A stretch of DNA of 64,000 bases from Dermatophilaceae bacterium Soc4.6 (GCA_039889245.1 JAZGVH010000002.1:1302001-1366000); one strand, 5' to 3'; counted from the first letter of the stretch, positions 48,758-60,284 are shown. Notes: generated by a model not told the origin, from the letters alone. Translations and numbers: made by a program.

Positions 48758-49918
48758 TCAGAAGGCGACGTTGAGGCGGCAGGCACCCGTGGTGGCCTGC
48801 TTGGCCAGCGGGAGGAAGCCGTACTTCTTCAGGGTGGTGGCGAAGGCGTTGGCGCAGAGCTTGCTCTGGCCGGCCGCGTCGAAGCCGACGAAGCGCTTGG
48901 CCGCGAGGTAGGACTTCGCGGTCTTGTCGATGTTGTGGAAGATGTAGCGGGCGCCCGGGTAGGCCGACCCCTCGTTGTAGGCCGAGGTGTTGGGCTTGTA
49001 GGCGCCGGAGCTGCCGGAGACGGGGGCGTAGGTGGTGGTGCCGACCTTGACCTTGCCGATGCTGACGCCGTTGCGCGAGTCGGGGATGACCGCGTTGCCC
49101 TGGGCGATGAAGGCGCCGGCCGAGAAGGGCACGATGCCGTTGGCGCTGATCGGGGTGCCGTCGTTCTCGGCGACCTGGGTGGCCGGGCAGCTGGTGCTCA
49201 GGCGGGGGTCGACGCCGGCGAGGAAGTTGGAGACGAAGAACGACCCGGTGCCGGAGCCGGCCTGCGGGAAGAAGCGCTCGATGGTGCCCGTGCCGGCGCC
49301 CGCGATGGAGCTCCAGTTCGTGATCGAGCAGGTGTAGATGCCCTTGACCTGGTCGGTGGTCAGGGTGATGGCACCCTTCTTGGTGGCGTAGCCGACGGCG
49401 TCACGGCCGTAATCGTAGCACTCGAGGTTGGGTCGGGTCGTCGAGTTGCACTGGTAGGACGAGGCGCGGCTGACGTCGACCGAGGCGTCGCCGGAGGGGT
49501 TCAGCTCGAGGCGGGCGGCACCGGCACCCGATCCGGTCGGCGCGGTCTCCTGGCCGCCGCTGGCGCAGGTGGCGCCGGTCGGCGCGAGGTTCGGCGTGAT
49601 GAACCACGTGCAGGCCGGGCTGTAGGCGTCGGCGGGAGCCGTGACCGTGACCGGGTCACCGGGGGCCGCGAAGGCGTGGACGTTGACGCAGGTGTCCTTG
49701 GTGCCCGTGGTGGGCTTCGGGTTGTCGCCCTTGAGGTTGCTGTTGACCGCGGCGCAGAGGGCGTCGTCGAAGAACTGGGTCGTGTCGGAGCCGACGAAGG
49801 TCAGGGTGTCGGCGACCTTGTCGGACTTCGGGAGGGCGATGGCGGGGGCGACGCCGACGACGGCGACAGCAGCCGCAACAGCCGCTGTCGTCAGCATCGT
49901 CATACGAATGGAGCGCAT
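48758..49918 (-). CDS. PstS-like phosphate-binding protein (secreted)
   Basis: A 386-residue exported binding protein. The signal peptide ends near residue 28 (VAPAIALPKS). The body follows the PstS type-2 fold: LTFVGSDTTQFFDDAL opens the ligand pocket, GRDAVGYATKKG and GSGTGSFFVSNFL line it. Six or more cysteines suggest disulfides. GAGGAAA lies six bases before ATG 49918. Upstream at 49985-50014 are GTTCACC and GTTAACC half-sites like actinobacterial PHO boxes, so phosphate control is plausible. There is no C-terminal anchor, unlike the other two binding proteins of the cluster. Confidence 0.8.
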   Translation of the reverse strand: MRSIRMTMLTTAAVAAAVAVVGVAPAIALPKSDKVADTLTFVGSDTTQFFDDALCAAVNSNLKGDNPKPTTGTKDTCVNVHAFAAPGDPVTVTAPADAYSPACTWFITPNLAPTGATCASGGQETAPTGSGAGAARLELNPSGDASVDVSRASSYQCNSTTRPNLECYDYGRDAVGYATKKGAITLTTDQVKGIYTCSITNWSSIAGAGTGTIERFFPQAGSGTGSFFVSNFLAGVDPRLSTSCPATQVAENDGTPISANGIVPFSAGAFIAQGNAVIPDSRNGVSIGKVKVGTTTYAPVSGSSGAYKPNTSAYNEGSAYPGARYIFHNIDKTAKSYLAAKRFVGFDAAGQSKLCANAFATTLKKYGFLPLAKQATTGACRLNVAF

Positions 49919-49984
49919 GAGGGTTTCCTCTTCAAGATCGCGGTGGGGGCGGCTCCTGCCGCCGGGACAAGTGGGCCAGTGAGT

Positions 49985-50014
49985 GGTGAACTCCGTTGGC
50001 CGGTCAGGGTTAAC
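49985..50014 (-). promoter_or_regulatory. Possible PhoP (PHO box) sites upstream of PstS-like gene
   Basis: On the minus strand, GTTAACCC at 50007-50014 and GTTCACC at 49985-49991 resemble GTTCACC repeat units bound by PhoP in Streptomyces and relatives. Their spacing is 23 bases, one off two 11-bp turns. Confidence 0.35.
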
Positions 50015-50059
50015 GCCCGATGTCCAGCCCGTGGCCGCCCCGCCACCTGGTCGCGTCCG

Positions 50060-50545
50060 TCAACTGGTCTGGGGCGGCTGACCGGGACGAAAGCGCGCAA
50101 CCGACGCAGACGGTGCGATGCGCACGGCTTCCCGGTTGATGAATCTGACGAAGGTCACCGGCGCCCTCGGGGCGACCAGGCGGAACCGGTCGACGCTGGC
50201 CAGGCACTCGACCCGCCGACCGTAGGTGCCGTTGGAGCGTGCGAGGGTCACCCCGTCGACCGTGAGGGACCACTCCCACTCTCGGCCGCGGGTGCTCATC
50301 AGGTCGACGTTCCCGTCGGCCGCGACCCGTGCGGCCAGCAGGGCGAGGTCCCGCACCTCCTCCGCCGAGGCGAATGCTCCGGACAGGTCGGCCGACCGGG
50401 CGTAGGCCCGGTTGTTGCGCCCGATCAGACGCCAGAAGCACCTGGTGGGGCTGACGTAGACCTGGAAGCGGGCCGGCGAGACCGTGGGCGCCTTCCCCTC
50501 GACGACCACCTCGGGCTCACCGGGGAGGGATGCGGCCCCCCGCAC
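50060..50545 (-). CDS. DUF1508-like small protein
   Basis: A 161-residue protein with two copies of a YegP/DUF1508-like motif: FQVYVSPTRCFWRLIGRNNR then WEWSLTVDGVTLARSNGTYG. No signal peptide is seen, so it is probably cytosolic. It starts at GTG 50545, three bases after the stop of the sortase-like gene, in the same operon. Function is unknown. The weak point is the family call, which rests on the repeated aromatic/VYxxxxGxWxW pattern. Confidence 0.6.
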   Translation of the reverse strand: MRGAASLPGEPEVVVEGKAPTVSPARFQVYVSPTRCFWRLIGRNNRAYARSADLSGAFASAEEVRDLALLAARVAADGNVDLMSTRGREWEWSLTVDGVTLARSNGTYGRRVECLASVDRFRLVAPRAPVTFVRFINREAVRIAPSASVARFRPGQPPQTS

Positions 50546-50548
50546 CGG

Positions 50549-51502
50549 TCAGGCCCACCCGGGGAGCAGTCGCGTGGCCGTGAGCGCGGTGAAGACGACG
50601 AGCGCGATCAGCGGGGGCGTGGTGACGAGGTAGGCCATCGAGCGCGACCAGCGACGATAGGCCACGACGGCGCCTAGCACCCCGGCGACGAGCGCGAGCG
50701 CCTCGAGCACGAGCAGGGCCCAGGCCGACGCCTCGCCGTGACGACCGTCCTGCTCGGTCGAGAAGCCGTTCTGCGGCGTGGGCACGAAGGCCGAGCCACG
50801 CAGCGCGGCGACGACGATGGTCGCCTGGGTCGCGTTCCACGGCAGGGCGCTGTCCGACGTGATGAGGGTCAGCTGGTCGGTCGGCGTGGGGTCGTAGAGC
50901 GTGTCGGACACCCGGTCGTGCGTCACCTTCTCGACGACGTAGACCACCCTGCCCTGCGTGGTCTGCAGGATGATCGGGTCGCCGGCGTGCATCGTCTCGA
51001 GCGACGAGAACGGGCCGCCGAAGGCCGTGCGACGACCGACGAGCACCGCGTTGCCCGGCTGCCCCGGCGCGGCAGTGCCCGGCACGTGACCGACCCCTCC
51101 GCGCAGGACGGACGCGCTCGCCCCCTCGACGACGGCCTGCTGCTCACGCAGCCGGGTGATCTGCAGCAGGGCCAGGGGGTCACCGATCGGCACCGCCCGC
51201 GTGGGCGCCACGGCACCGTCGAGGCTGTCGTTGGCGGCGCCGTAGGCCTCGTTGACCGACAGCTGGAGGTCCCGGGTGAGCTGCACCTGCGACCGCGACT
51301 CGAAGAGCGTGCCGACCGGGTAGGCCACGACGCCGAGGGCAGCGACGACCAGCACGAGGAGCACGAGGCCACGGACCGCCCAGCTGCGCAGGTCGGTGGG
51401 TGCCCTGCCGTCGGCGGCCACCAACGGCTGGGCGCGGCGGGCCCCGGCGAAGTGGTCGGCGGAGTGGTCGGCGGGTCGGCGCCGGACCTCGGCCATCGTC
51501 AT
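50549..51502 (-). CDS. Sortase-fold membrane protein lacking catalytic His and Cys
   Basis: A 317-residue protein with an N-terminal helix (about 42-62), an extracellular sortase barrel (about 105-240) and two C-terminal helices (about 258-280 and 288-308). The alignment landmarks are present: NAVLVGRRTAFGGPFSSL, where class E-type sortases have GHRT, and QLTLITSDSALPWN, where they have TLTTC. So His becomes Arg 157 and the nucleophile Cys becomes Ser 216. It cannot act as a normal transpeptidase. ATG 51502 overlaps the stop of the large binding protein by four bases. Confidence 0.82.
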   Translation of the reverse strand: MTMAEVRRRPADHSADHFAGARRAQPLVAADGRAPTDLRSWAVRGLVLLVLVVAALGVVAYPVGTLFESRSQVQLTRDLQLSVNEAYGAANDSLDGAVAPTRAVPIGDPLALLQITRLREQQAVVEGASASVLRGGVGHVPGTAAPGQPGNAVLVGRRTAFGGPFSSLETMHAGDPIILQTTQGRVVYVVEKVTHDRVSDTLYDPTPTDQLTLITSDSALPWNATQATIVVAALRGSAFVPTPQNGFSTEQDGRHGEASAWALLVLEALALVAGVLGAVVAYRRWSRSMAYLVTTPPLIALVVFTALTATRLLPGWA

Positions 51503-53937
51503 CGCCCACCGCCGGTCGCCGTCGACGAGCCCGGCGGGACGCGGCTGCCCAGCCCAGGGAGGACCAGGGCCCCGGCGGCCCACGCGGCGCCCACCCCCAC
51601 GAGCACGAGCAGCACGAGCAGACCGACCATCGCCGACACCGGGGACGCGCCGCTCGCGCCGGAGAAGGTGGCGTCCTGGAGGGCGACCTGCTTGCTGCCG
51701 AGGATGACCGGCTTCTCCTTCGCGTTGTCGCCGAGGGCCGTGTTCCCGGTGGCGCCCGAGGCGCCGTCGCCCGCGGCCGCGGGCGGCGAGCCCGACGTCA
51801 CGTCGCCCCCCGAACCCGAGGAGCCACCACCGGTCACGCCGTTGTCGACCACCGGCGGCGGGGGCGTCGGTGTCACCCGGGGTGTCGGGGTCGTGGCCGG
51901 CGCAGGGGCCTTCGTGCAGCGGGCCACGGTCGTGGTGCCGATCTTGGCGATGGCCGCGCTCGCCCGGGCGGCCAGGTCCGGGGTGAGCCCGGCCAGGCCG
52001 GCCGGCAGTGCTGCCTGCCCGCTGGTTGTGGTGTAGGACAGGAAGTCCCGGAGCATCTTCTGCTGCGCGGTCCGCGGCGCGCAGGCGTCGTCGACGAGGG
52101 CGTTGGTCGACACCACGGCGTACTCCACGAAGGTGAGGGGGTAGGCGCCGGGGGCGGTGGTCTCGAAGTACCCCTTGCTGCCCAGGGTGCCGGAGGCTGC
52201 GGTCGCCGCGGCCCGCATGGTGTCGGCAGAGGGCGCGACGTAGGCGTCGGCGGAGGTGCCCGACCCCAAGCCCGCGGTGTCGAGGCCGACGGAGGTGGCG
52301 GAGGCCGCGTCGAGGACGACGAAGCGTACGCAGCCGTTCTTGGCCCACCGGTTGCCCGCGAAGGGGCTCGGGTCGAGGGACAGCGGGCATACCGAGGTGA
52401 AGCCCTCGGGCAGCGTGAAGAACGGCGAGTCCTTGGTGGCCATCACGCTGTAGACGGAGTTGATGGACGACATCTGCGAGGTCAGGTGCGGTGCGGTGTC
52501 AGCCAGGTCGATGAGCGGGTCGAAGGCCGTCAGTGCGCCCACGGGCTTGCCCACCCGCTTGAGCTGGCTGTTGTAGGCGTTGTCGGGGTAGACCCAGGAG
52601 CCGGCCGCCGTCGAGAGCAGGTAGTCCGAGAGGGAGACGGCGACGGAGTTCTGCCCGACCCCGTAGACCGGCGTCGTCACCTGACCGAACGGCAGGCCCG
52701 CGTAGCCCGGGTCGAACCCCGCGAGTCCCTCGTTGCCCGGGCGCCCGGCGATGCTGCTGCCCAGCGGGTTGACGGACGGGTTCGGCGAGTTGGAGTCGTA
52801 GGGGGCGGTGGGATAGCTGTGCAGGATGATCCCGGCGACGTCGGACGGCGCCAGGTTGATGCGCGGCAGCGTCGCCGGGTTGTAGGCGAGCTGGCCCCCC
52901 GTGACCGACGGCGAGGAGATGCCTCCCGTCTGGCCGACGGCAGCGGCGTTGATGGCGATCGGGATCGCGACCTGGCCGGCCGTCAGCGGTGTCGTGGTGA
53001 GCGCTGGCGACCCGATGAAGGCCAGGTCGGCGGTGGTGCCCACGGTGGAGACCCCGGTGGGTCCTGCCTCGCCGATCTCGCTGGAGAGGAAGGAGACCGG
53101 GATCGGTGAGGTGTGGGTGCCGCAGAAGCCACGGTCGAGCAGCGAGAGCGGGGTCTGCAACCGCTCGGGGCCGATGGCGGTCAGCGTCTGCGCGGCATCC
53201 AGGCCGGTGCACGAGCCCGTGTCGAAGCTCGATGCCTTCGCCGGGGCGATCGCGAGGTCCGAGACGTTGGAGAAGAACGACCCGTCGCCTCGGTCCAGCT
53301 CGAACCCGACCGCGCAGGGGTGCGTCTCGTCGCAGGTGAGCTTGCCCTGGGTCTCGGCTCCGGTGTCGTTGAAGTAGTAGATGGGTGCGGCGGTGTTCTG
53401 CTGCTCGCCGCTGCCCACCCGGAAGCTCACGTCCAGGGTGCCGTCCTTGCGGCCGTAGGCCTCCACGACGCTCGTCGAGAGGGCCGGAGTGTCACCCGTG
53501 AGGTCGGCACCGCCCGGGATGGCCGTCGAGAACCTGCTGCCGCAGGCGGTGGAGAGCAGGTCCGGGTTGATGACGTGCTGGTCCCGGCGGCCGGTCGGGG
53601 GCTTCTCGCCCACCGGGGGCATGTCGGCCGGGCACGTGCCGATCATCTTCAGCTTGGAGAAGAGCGTCATCCCGCTGACGTGGACCGTGATGATGTCGCC
53701 CTGCCGCCAGGTGGAGGAGTCACCCGGGGTCACCTCGACCGTGAGCGCGCTCCCTCTCGCGGGGTCGGCGAAGGTCGTGGTCTCGCCGGCGGCGGCGGGC
53801 GCGACGACCGTCGCGGCGTGCACCGCACCGACGGGTGCGACCACCCCCGCGGCCGCCAGCCCGAGGAGCGACACGACGACGAGGAGCGACCTCGGGCCGC
53901 GTGTGCGGGCAAGAGAAATGGCACCGCGAGGTGTCAT
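51499..53937 (-). CDS. Large membrane-anchored PstS-like binding protein
   Basis: An 812-residue exported protein. Signal peptide to about residue 42 (GAVHAAT); an N-terminal domain to about 300 of unclear type (VTPGDSSTWRQGDIITVHVS); a PstS-like binding domain about 310-690 (STVGTTADLAFIGSP, YNPATLPRINLAPSDVAGII, GAYPLTFVEYAVVST); a Pro/Thr/Gly linker; a membrane helix at about 770-794 with a short tail. AAAGGGA lies before ATG 53937. It heads the minus-strand arm of the cluster, divergent from pstC. Ligand is inferred as phosphate from context only. Confidence 0.78.
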   Translation of the reverse strand: MTPRGAISLARTRGPRSLLVVVSLLGLAAAGVVAPVGAVHAATVVAPAAAGETTTFADPARGSALTVEVTPGDSSTWRQGDIITVHVSGMTLFSKLKMIGTCPADMPPVGEKPPTGRRDQHVINPDLLSTACGSRFSTAIPGGADLTGDTPALSTSVVEAYGRKDGTLDVSFRVGSGEQQNTAAPIYYFNDTGAETQGKLTCDETHPCAVGFELDRGDGSFFSNVSDLAIAPAKASSFDTGSCTGLDAAQTLTAIGPERLQTPLSLLDRGFCGTHTSPIPVSFLSSEIGEAGPTGVSTVGTTADLAFIGSPALTTTPLTAGQVAIPIAINAAAVGQTGGISSPSVTGGQLAYNPATLPRINLAPSDVAGIILHSYPTAPYDSNSPNPSVNPLGSSIAGRPGNEGLAGFDPGYAGLPFGQVTTPVYGVGQNSVAVSLSDYLLSTAAGSWVYPDNAYNSQLKRVGKPVGALTAFDPLIDLADTAPHLTSQMSSINSVYSVMATKDSPFFTLPEGFTSVCPLSLDPSPFAGNRWAKNGCVRFVVLDAASATSVGLDTAGLGSGTSADAYVAPSADTMRAAATAASGTLGSKGYFETTAPGAYPLTFVEYAVVSTNALVDDACAPRTAQQKMLRDFLSYTTTSGQAALPAGLAGLTPDLAARASAAIAKIGTTTVARCTKAPAPATTPTPRVTPTPPPPVVDNGVTGGGSSGSGGDVTSGSPPAAAGDGASGATGNTALGDNAKEKPVILGSKQVALQDATFSGASGASPVSAMVGLLVLLVLVGVGAAWAAGALVLPGLGSRVPPGSSTATGGGR

Positions 53938-54092
53938 CGGGGATCCCTTTCGTGGAGGGGTCGGACGGCGCGCTGACTCACCTGCGTCAAGGGGGCGCAC
54001 CGCCATGGTGGGGGCGTTCTCGACACGTGGTCAAGCCGCTCGTGACCCATACGACCCCCTGCGCCCGGACGTTGCGTGCACCGTTGCCACTG

Positions 54093-54125
54093 GTTGTCCG
54101 TGACGTCATCGGGCGTTCACTTTCG
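54093..54125 (+). promoter_or_regulatory. Possible PHO box upstream of pstC
   Basis: GTTCACTTTCG at 54115-54125 fits the PHO box unit well; the two preceding 11-base blocks (from 54104 and 54093) fit weakly. It lies about 45 bases before the pstC start in the divergent region. Confidence 0.35.
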
Positions 54126-54166
54126 ACGCCCCCGCGAGACCTCGAAGGGCCGGAGACTCAGCCATC

Positions 54167-55159
54167 GTGGCTGCCACTCCCCTTCCCTCGCGGACGTTTT
54201 CGCGCACCAGGCACGCCGGTCGCCGGCCCGATGACAGGCCGTCGGGTGCCGACCGCGTCTTCGCCGGTCTCACCACGACCTCCGGGGTCGTCGTGCTCGC
54301 GCTGCTCACCCTGATCGCGGTCTTCCTGGTGCGCCAGGCGTGGCCGGCTCTCTCGGCCAGCGGGTGGTCGTTCTTCTCCACCGTCAGCTTCACGGTGTCG
54401 CAGCCGCCGGTCCTCGGCGTGCTGGGCCTGCTCATCGGCACGGTGGTGGTCGCCGTCATCGCGGTGGTGATCGCCGTCCCGGTGAGCATCCTCACGGCCC
54501 TGTTCATCACCGACGTGGCCCAGGGGCGGGTGCGGGCCACGATGATGGGCCTGCTCGACCTGCTCGCCGCCCTGCCGAGCCTGCTCTACGGGCTCTGGGG
54601 CTTCGCCTTCCTGTCCCCGCTGCTGCCGTCCGTGACGTCGTGGCTGGCGGCCCGCCTCGGCTTCATCCCGGTCTTCCGGGTGGATGACACGGCGCCCCTG
54701 ATCTCGTCCTACTTCATCGCGGGCCTGGTCGTCTCGCTGATGGTCCTGCCGATCATCACGTCGGTCGTGCGCGAGGTCTTCATGCAGGTGCCTTCGGGCG
54801 AGAAGGAGGCGGCCCTGGCGCTGGGGTCGACCCGGTGGGGCATGCTGCGCGCGGTGGTCATCCCCTTCGGCAGCGGCGGCATCATCGGTGGCTCGATGCT
54901 CGGCCTCGGCCGGGCCCTCGGCGAGACCATCGCCGTCTCGCTCCTGCTCCCGCAGGCGCCCAGCGCTGCGGTCCACATCTTCCAGTACGGCGGCTCCACG
55001 ATCGCGGGCTTCATCGCGACCAACGCCGGCGCGGGTGGGCTGGCCCTCTCGGGGTTGCTGGCGGCCGGGCTCGTGCTCTTCGCCTTCACCCTGACCACCA
55101 ACTTCGTCGCCAGCATCATCATCGCCCGCAGCCGCTCCGGCGCCGGCCTGGAGGCCTGA
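54167..55159 (+). CDS. pstC: Phosphate ABC transporter permease PstC
   Basis: A 330-residue permease with six helices. The coupling-loop signature is EKEAALALGSTRWGMLRAVV, and GLGRALGETIAVSLLL is the conserved PstC segment after it. It starts at GTG 54167. A polar N-terminal tail of about 30 residues precedes the first helix. It lies three bases before the PstA-PstB fusion gene. Confidence 0.93.
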   Translation: MAATPLPSRTFSRTRHAGRRPDDRPSGADRVFAGLTTTSGVVVLALLTLIAVFLVRQAWPALSASGWSFFSTVSFTVSQPPVLGVLGLLIGTVVVAVIAVVIAVPVSILTALFITDVAQGRVRATMMGLLDLLAALPSLLYGLWGFAFLSPLLPSVTSWLAARLGFIPVFRVDDTAPLISSYFIAGLVVSLMVLPIITSVVREVFMQVPSGEKEAALALGSTRWGMLRAVVIPFGSGGIIGGSMLGLGRALGETIAVSLLLPQAPSAAVHIFQYGGSTIAGFIATNAGAGGLALSGLLAAGLVLFAFTLTTNFVASIIIARSRSGAGLEA

Positions 55160-55162
55160 GCC

Positions 55163-57250
<2,088 letters not shown>

Positions 57251-57297
57251 CCCGCCGCCCACGACCCCAGCCCGCCCGACCCAGGATCTGAGCACCC

Positions 57298-58965
57298 ATG
57301 ACCATCAGTCGAACCCACCGCTTCCGTCGCCGACTCATCGTCGCCGTCGCGGCCGGGCTGGCGCTGTGCCTCCCCGCCACCTCCTCGCACGCCGAGTCCC
57401 TGGCCCCCATCAGCGGCTCCGGCTCGACCTACGTGGGGGTCGCCATGCGCAAGTGGGTGGCCGACGGCCAGACCCTCGGCATGTCGATCGGTTACACGCC
57501 GTCCGGCTCCCCCACGGGACTCAACCTCTACTCGCAGAACACCGTCGACTTCGCCGGCACCGAGGCCGAGTTCACGTCGATCGGTGTGGGCGCACCCCCG
57601 CGTGGTTTCCAGTACGTGCCTGACGTGGCCGGTGCGGTGGCCATCATGTACAACATCTCGGAGTCGTCCGGCCGCAAGGTCGACTACCTGCACCTCGACC
57701 GCAAGACGGTGGCCCGCATCTTCACCGGCGAGATCACCACGTGGGACGACCCGGCGATCGTGGCCACCAACAAGGGGATCCACTTCCCCTCCCAGCCCAT
57801 CCGGGTCGTGCTGCGCAACAACCCGTCGGGCACGACGGCCCTGTTCTACGACTTCAACGCGACCACCCTGGGCGCGGAGTACACCAACCGCTTCCGCCAG
57901 TTCGGGTGCGCCGGCGTGGCCCAGCGGCCAGTCCAGATCACCTGCACCAACCCGGCCTACATCCCCCACAACATCGTCCTCAACGACTCCGACCAGATCG
58001 CGCAGTACCTCTCCAGCCCGGCGGGCAAATGGTCGATCGGCTTCGACGAGTTCGCCTACGCCAAGGTCTACGGGGCCTCGACCGCGTGGATCCAGAACGG
58101 TGGCGGGAAGTACGTCCTGCCCTACGCCCAGAACATCTCCACGGCGCTGGTGGGAGCCAAGCTGCGGCCCGACCTCAGCCAGGACCTCAGCGCGGTCTAC
58201 GCCAGCACCAACCCGCAGGCCTACCCCATCTCGGCCTACTCCTACATGACGACGCAGTGCGCCGTGACCGGCAGCCGACCGACGTGCCAGGGGCCCTACT
58301 CCGACGCCGGCAAGAGCGGCACCCTCGCCAAGTGGATGCGCTACATCGCCTGCGACGGTCAGGTGAGCATGGCCGCCCTGGGCTACTCACCACTCCCGCC
58401 GAACCTGAGCCAGGAGATGATGAACTCGGTCGGGCGACTGACCGGTGCCGCACCCACGGCGCTCACCGCGTCCAACTGCTCGAACCCCCGCTTCCAGGGC
58501 TCGCTCGGAGCCGGCTCCACCAGCCCCTGCGACCCCTTCGTCTGCGGCAAGGGCAGCGCCCCGTCGACCGGCGGGAGCACCGGGTCGAGCGCTCCCGGTG
58601 CGGCGGGCACGGGGTCGACGGCGCCCGTGACGTCAGGGAAGGGTCGGACCACCCCGTCCACGACGTCCGCGGCCACCGGCAAGCAGACCACCACCTCGGG
58701 AGGCGCCACGCCGGGTGGAGCAGTGCCCCCGGGCGCGGTGACCGCCCAGAAGGGAGCCGACGGCGGCGCGGTCGTCGCCCTGGGCGGCAGCGACGCCGCG
58801 AGCTGGCGCCGTGCTGAGCCGGTGCAGTTCACCGCCGCCGTCCCCACCGACCCCTTCGGTGCGCTGCCGGCCGCGATCGTCCTCGTCGCCCTGCTCGCAC
58901 CGATCTTCGTCGTGCGCCGTCGCCGGGCGTCGGCCGGAGCTCCACCGGTCACCCCGAAGGGCTGA
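57298..58965 (+). CDS. pstS: Membrane-anchored phosphate-binding protein PstS
   Basis: A 555-residue exported protein. Signal peptide cleaved near SSHAES (residue 32); PstS domain to about 400, opening with ISGSGSTYVGVAMRKWV and containing LNLYSQNTVDFAGTEAEF, IFTGEITTWDDPAI and VVLRNNPSGTTALFYDF (ligand-binding RxxxSGT-like loop). Then a long Ser/Thr/Gly/Pro linker (about 415-505) and a membrane helix at about 523-539 followed by Arg residues. Most PstS proteins are lipoproteins or free; C-terminal anchoring is unusual. It closes the pstC-pstAB operon. Confidence 0.9.
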   Translation: MTISRTHRFRRRLIVAVAAGLALCLPATSSHAESLAPISGSGSTYVGVAMRKWVADGQTLGMSIGYTPSGSPTGLNLYSQNTVDFAGTEAEFTSIGVGAPPRGFQYVPDVAGAVAIMYNISESSGRKVDYLHLDRKTVARIFTGEITTWDDPAIVATNKGIHFPSQPIRVVLRNNPSGTTALFYDFNATTLGAEYTNRFRQFGCAGVAQRPVQITCTNPAYIPHNIVLNDSDQIAQYLSSPAGKWSIGFDEFAYAKVYGASTAWIQNGGGKYVLPYAQNISTALVGAKLRPDLSQDLSAVYASTNPQAYPISAYSYMTTQCAVTGSRPTCQGPYSDAGKSGTLAKWMRYIACDGQVSMAALGYSPLPPNLSQEMMNSVGRLTGAAPTALTASNCSNPRFQGSLGAGSTSPCDPFVCGKGSAPSTGGSTGSSAPGAAGTGSTAPVTSGKGRTTPSTTSAATGKQTTTSGGATPGGAVPPGAVTAQKGADGGAVVALGGSDAASWRRAEPVQFTAAVPTDPFGALPAAIVLVALLAPIFVVRRRRASAGAPPVTPKG

Positions 58966-58987
58966 ACGGCCGCGCTCAGGCACACGA

Positions 58988-59020
58988 CGACGCCCACCGG
59001 ACAAGGTCCGGTGGGCGTCG
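58988..59020. terminator. Bidirectional hairpin terminator after pstS
   Basis: A perfect 15-bp stem (58988-59002 with 59006-59020) and a 3-base loop, between pstS and the convergent tRNA-Ala gene. Confidence 0.8.
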
Positions 59021-59025
59021 CTCTC

Positions 59026-59100
<75 letters not shown>

Positions 59101-59177
59101 GAGGTGCGACCGAAACTCTAACACCGGCAGACAGGCCCGATGAAACCGGCTCGTCGGGCCGCCGGGGTGGGCCGGCC

Positions 59178-59183
59178 TACGGT
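59178..59183 (+). promoter_or_regulatory. -10-like hexamer before AI-2E family gene (leaderless pattern)
   Basis: TACGGT, six bases before ATG 59190, with no good ribosome binding site. Confidence 0.4.
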
Positions 59184-59189
59184 GGGGTC

Positions 59190-60263
59190 ATGCCGTCGAC
59201 GAGCCCCTCCCCCGTGCCCGGACCCGTGCGAGCAGCGAGTGAGTGGGCCTGGCGCGGCCTGGTCATCGCGGTGGCGGTCGTCGCCGTGGCCTACGTGCTG
59301 GGGACCCTCTCCCAGGTGACCGTCCCGCTCGCCGTCGCGACCCTGCTGACGGCGCTGCTCGGCACCGTGCACCGCTGGCTCTGCCGCTTCATGAAGCGCG
59401 GGCCGGCCGCGGGGCTGACCCTGCTCGCCACCCTCTTGGTCATCGCCGGGCTGGTGACGCTGGTCAGCAGCCAGATCAGCGGCGGCTTCGGCGACATGGC
59501 CTCTCAGGCGGCGGGCGGACTGACCCAGATCCGCGACTGGGTGCGCAGCACCTTCCACGTCACCGACACGCAGTTCGACGCCTACGTCGAGCAGCTCAAG
59601 TCGTCGCTCCAGAGCAGCGCCGACCTGCGCTCGTACGCCGCGAAGGCCGGGGTCACGGCCACGCACGTCGTGGCGGGGCTCTTCATCAGCCTCTTCACCC
59701 TCTTCTTCTTCCTCTACCAGGGGCCGTCGATCTGGGCCTGGGTCGTGCGCCTCTTCCCCCGTCGGGCGCGGAGCCGGATCGACTCGTCGGGGCACGTCGC
59801 GTGGGGCCAGCTCACCGCCTACACCCACGCCACCGTGCTGGTCGCGGCGGTCGACGCGGTCGGCATCACCATCGGCGCCCTCGGGCTGCGGGTGCCCTTC
59901 CCCCTCGCCATCGGGGTCCTGGTCTTCCTGCTGTCCTTCGTGCCCATCGTCGGTGCCCTGCTGAGCGGCGGCGTCGCCGTGCTGCTGGCCCTCGTGGCGC
60001 AGGGCCCGGTGACCGCCCTGATCATGCTGGGCGTCGTCATCGGGGTGCAGCAGCTGGAGTCGCACGTGCTCCAGCCCTTCATCATGGGCCGCTCGGTCAA
60101 GATCCACCCGCTGGCCGTCATCCTGGCCATCGCGACCGGCTCGATCGTGGGGGGCCTGGTCGGCACCCTGCTCGCCGTGCCCGTCGCCGCCGTGGTCAAC
60201 GCGGTCGGCACCCACCTGCTGTCGACCCCGGAGCCCGAGGGCGCGGTCGCGGAGGCGGGTTGA
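59190..60263 (+). CDS. AI-2E family transporter (PerM/TqsA-like)
   Basis: A 357-residue permease with about seven or eight helices and a central extracytoplasmic domain (DMASQAAGGLTQIRDWVRST). The family signature is LGLRVPFPLAIGVLVFLLSF, then VPIVGALLSGGVAVLLAL, and VQQLESHVLQPFIMGRSVKI near the end. Members export autoinducer-2 or act as Na+(Li+)/H+ antiporters; which applies here is unknown. Confidence 0.9.
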   Translation: MPSTSPSPVPGPVRAASEWAWRGLVIAVAVVAVAYVLGTLSQVTVPLAVATLLTALLGTVHRWLCRFMKRGPAAGLTLLATLLVIAGLVTLVSSQISGGFGDMASQAAGGLTQIRDWVRSTFHVTDTQFDAYVEQLKSSLQSSADLRSYAAKAGVTATHVVAGLFISLFTLFFFLYQGPSIWAWVVRLFPRRARSRIDSSGHVAWGQLTAYTHATVLVAAVDAVGITIGALGLRVPFPLAIGVLVFLLSFVPIVGALLSGGVAVLLALVAQGPVTALIMLGVVIGVQQLESHVLQPFIMGRSVKIHPLAVILAIATGSIVGGLVGTLLAVPVAAVVNAVGTHLLSTPEPEGAVAEAG

Positions 60264-60284
60264 CCACGGAGGGAGCGCGGAGCC

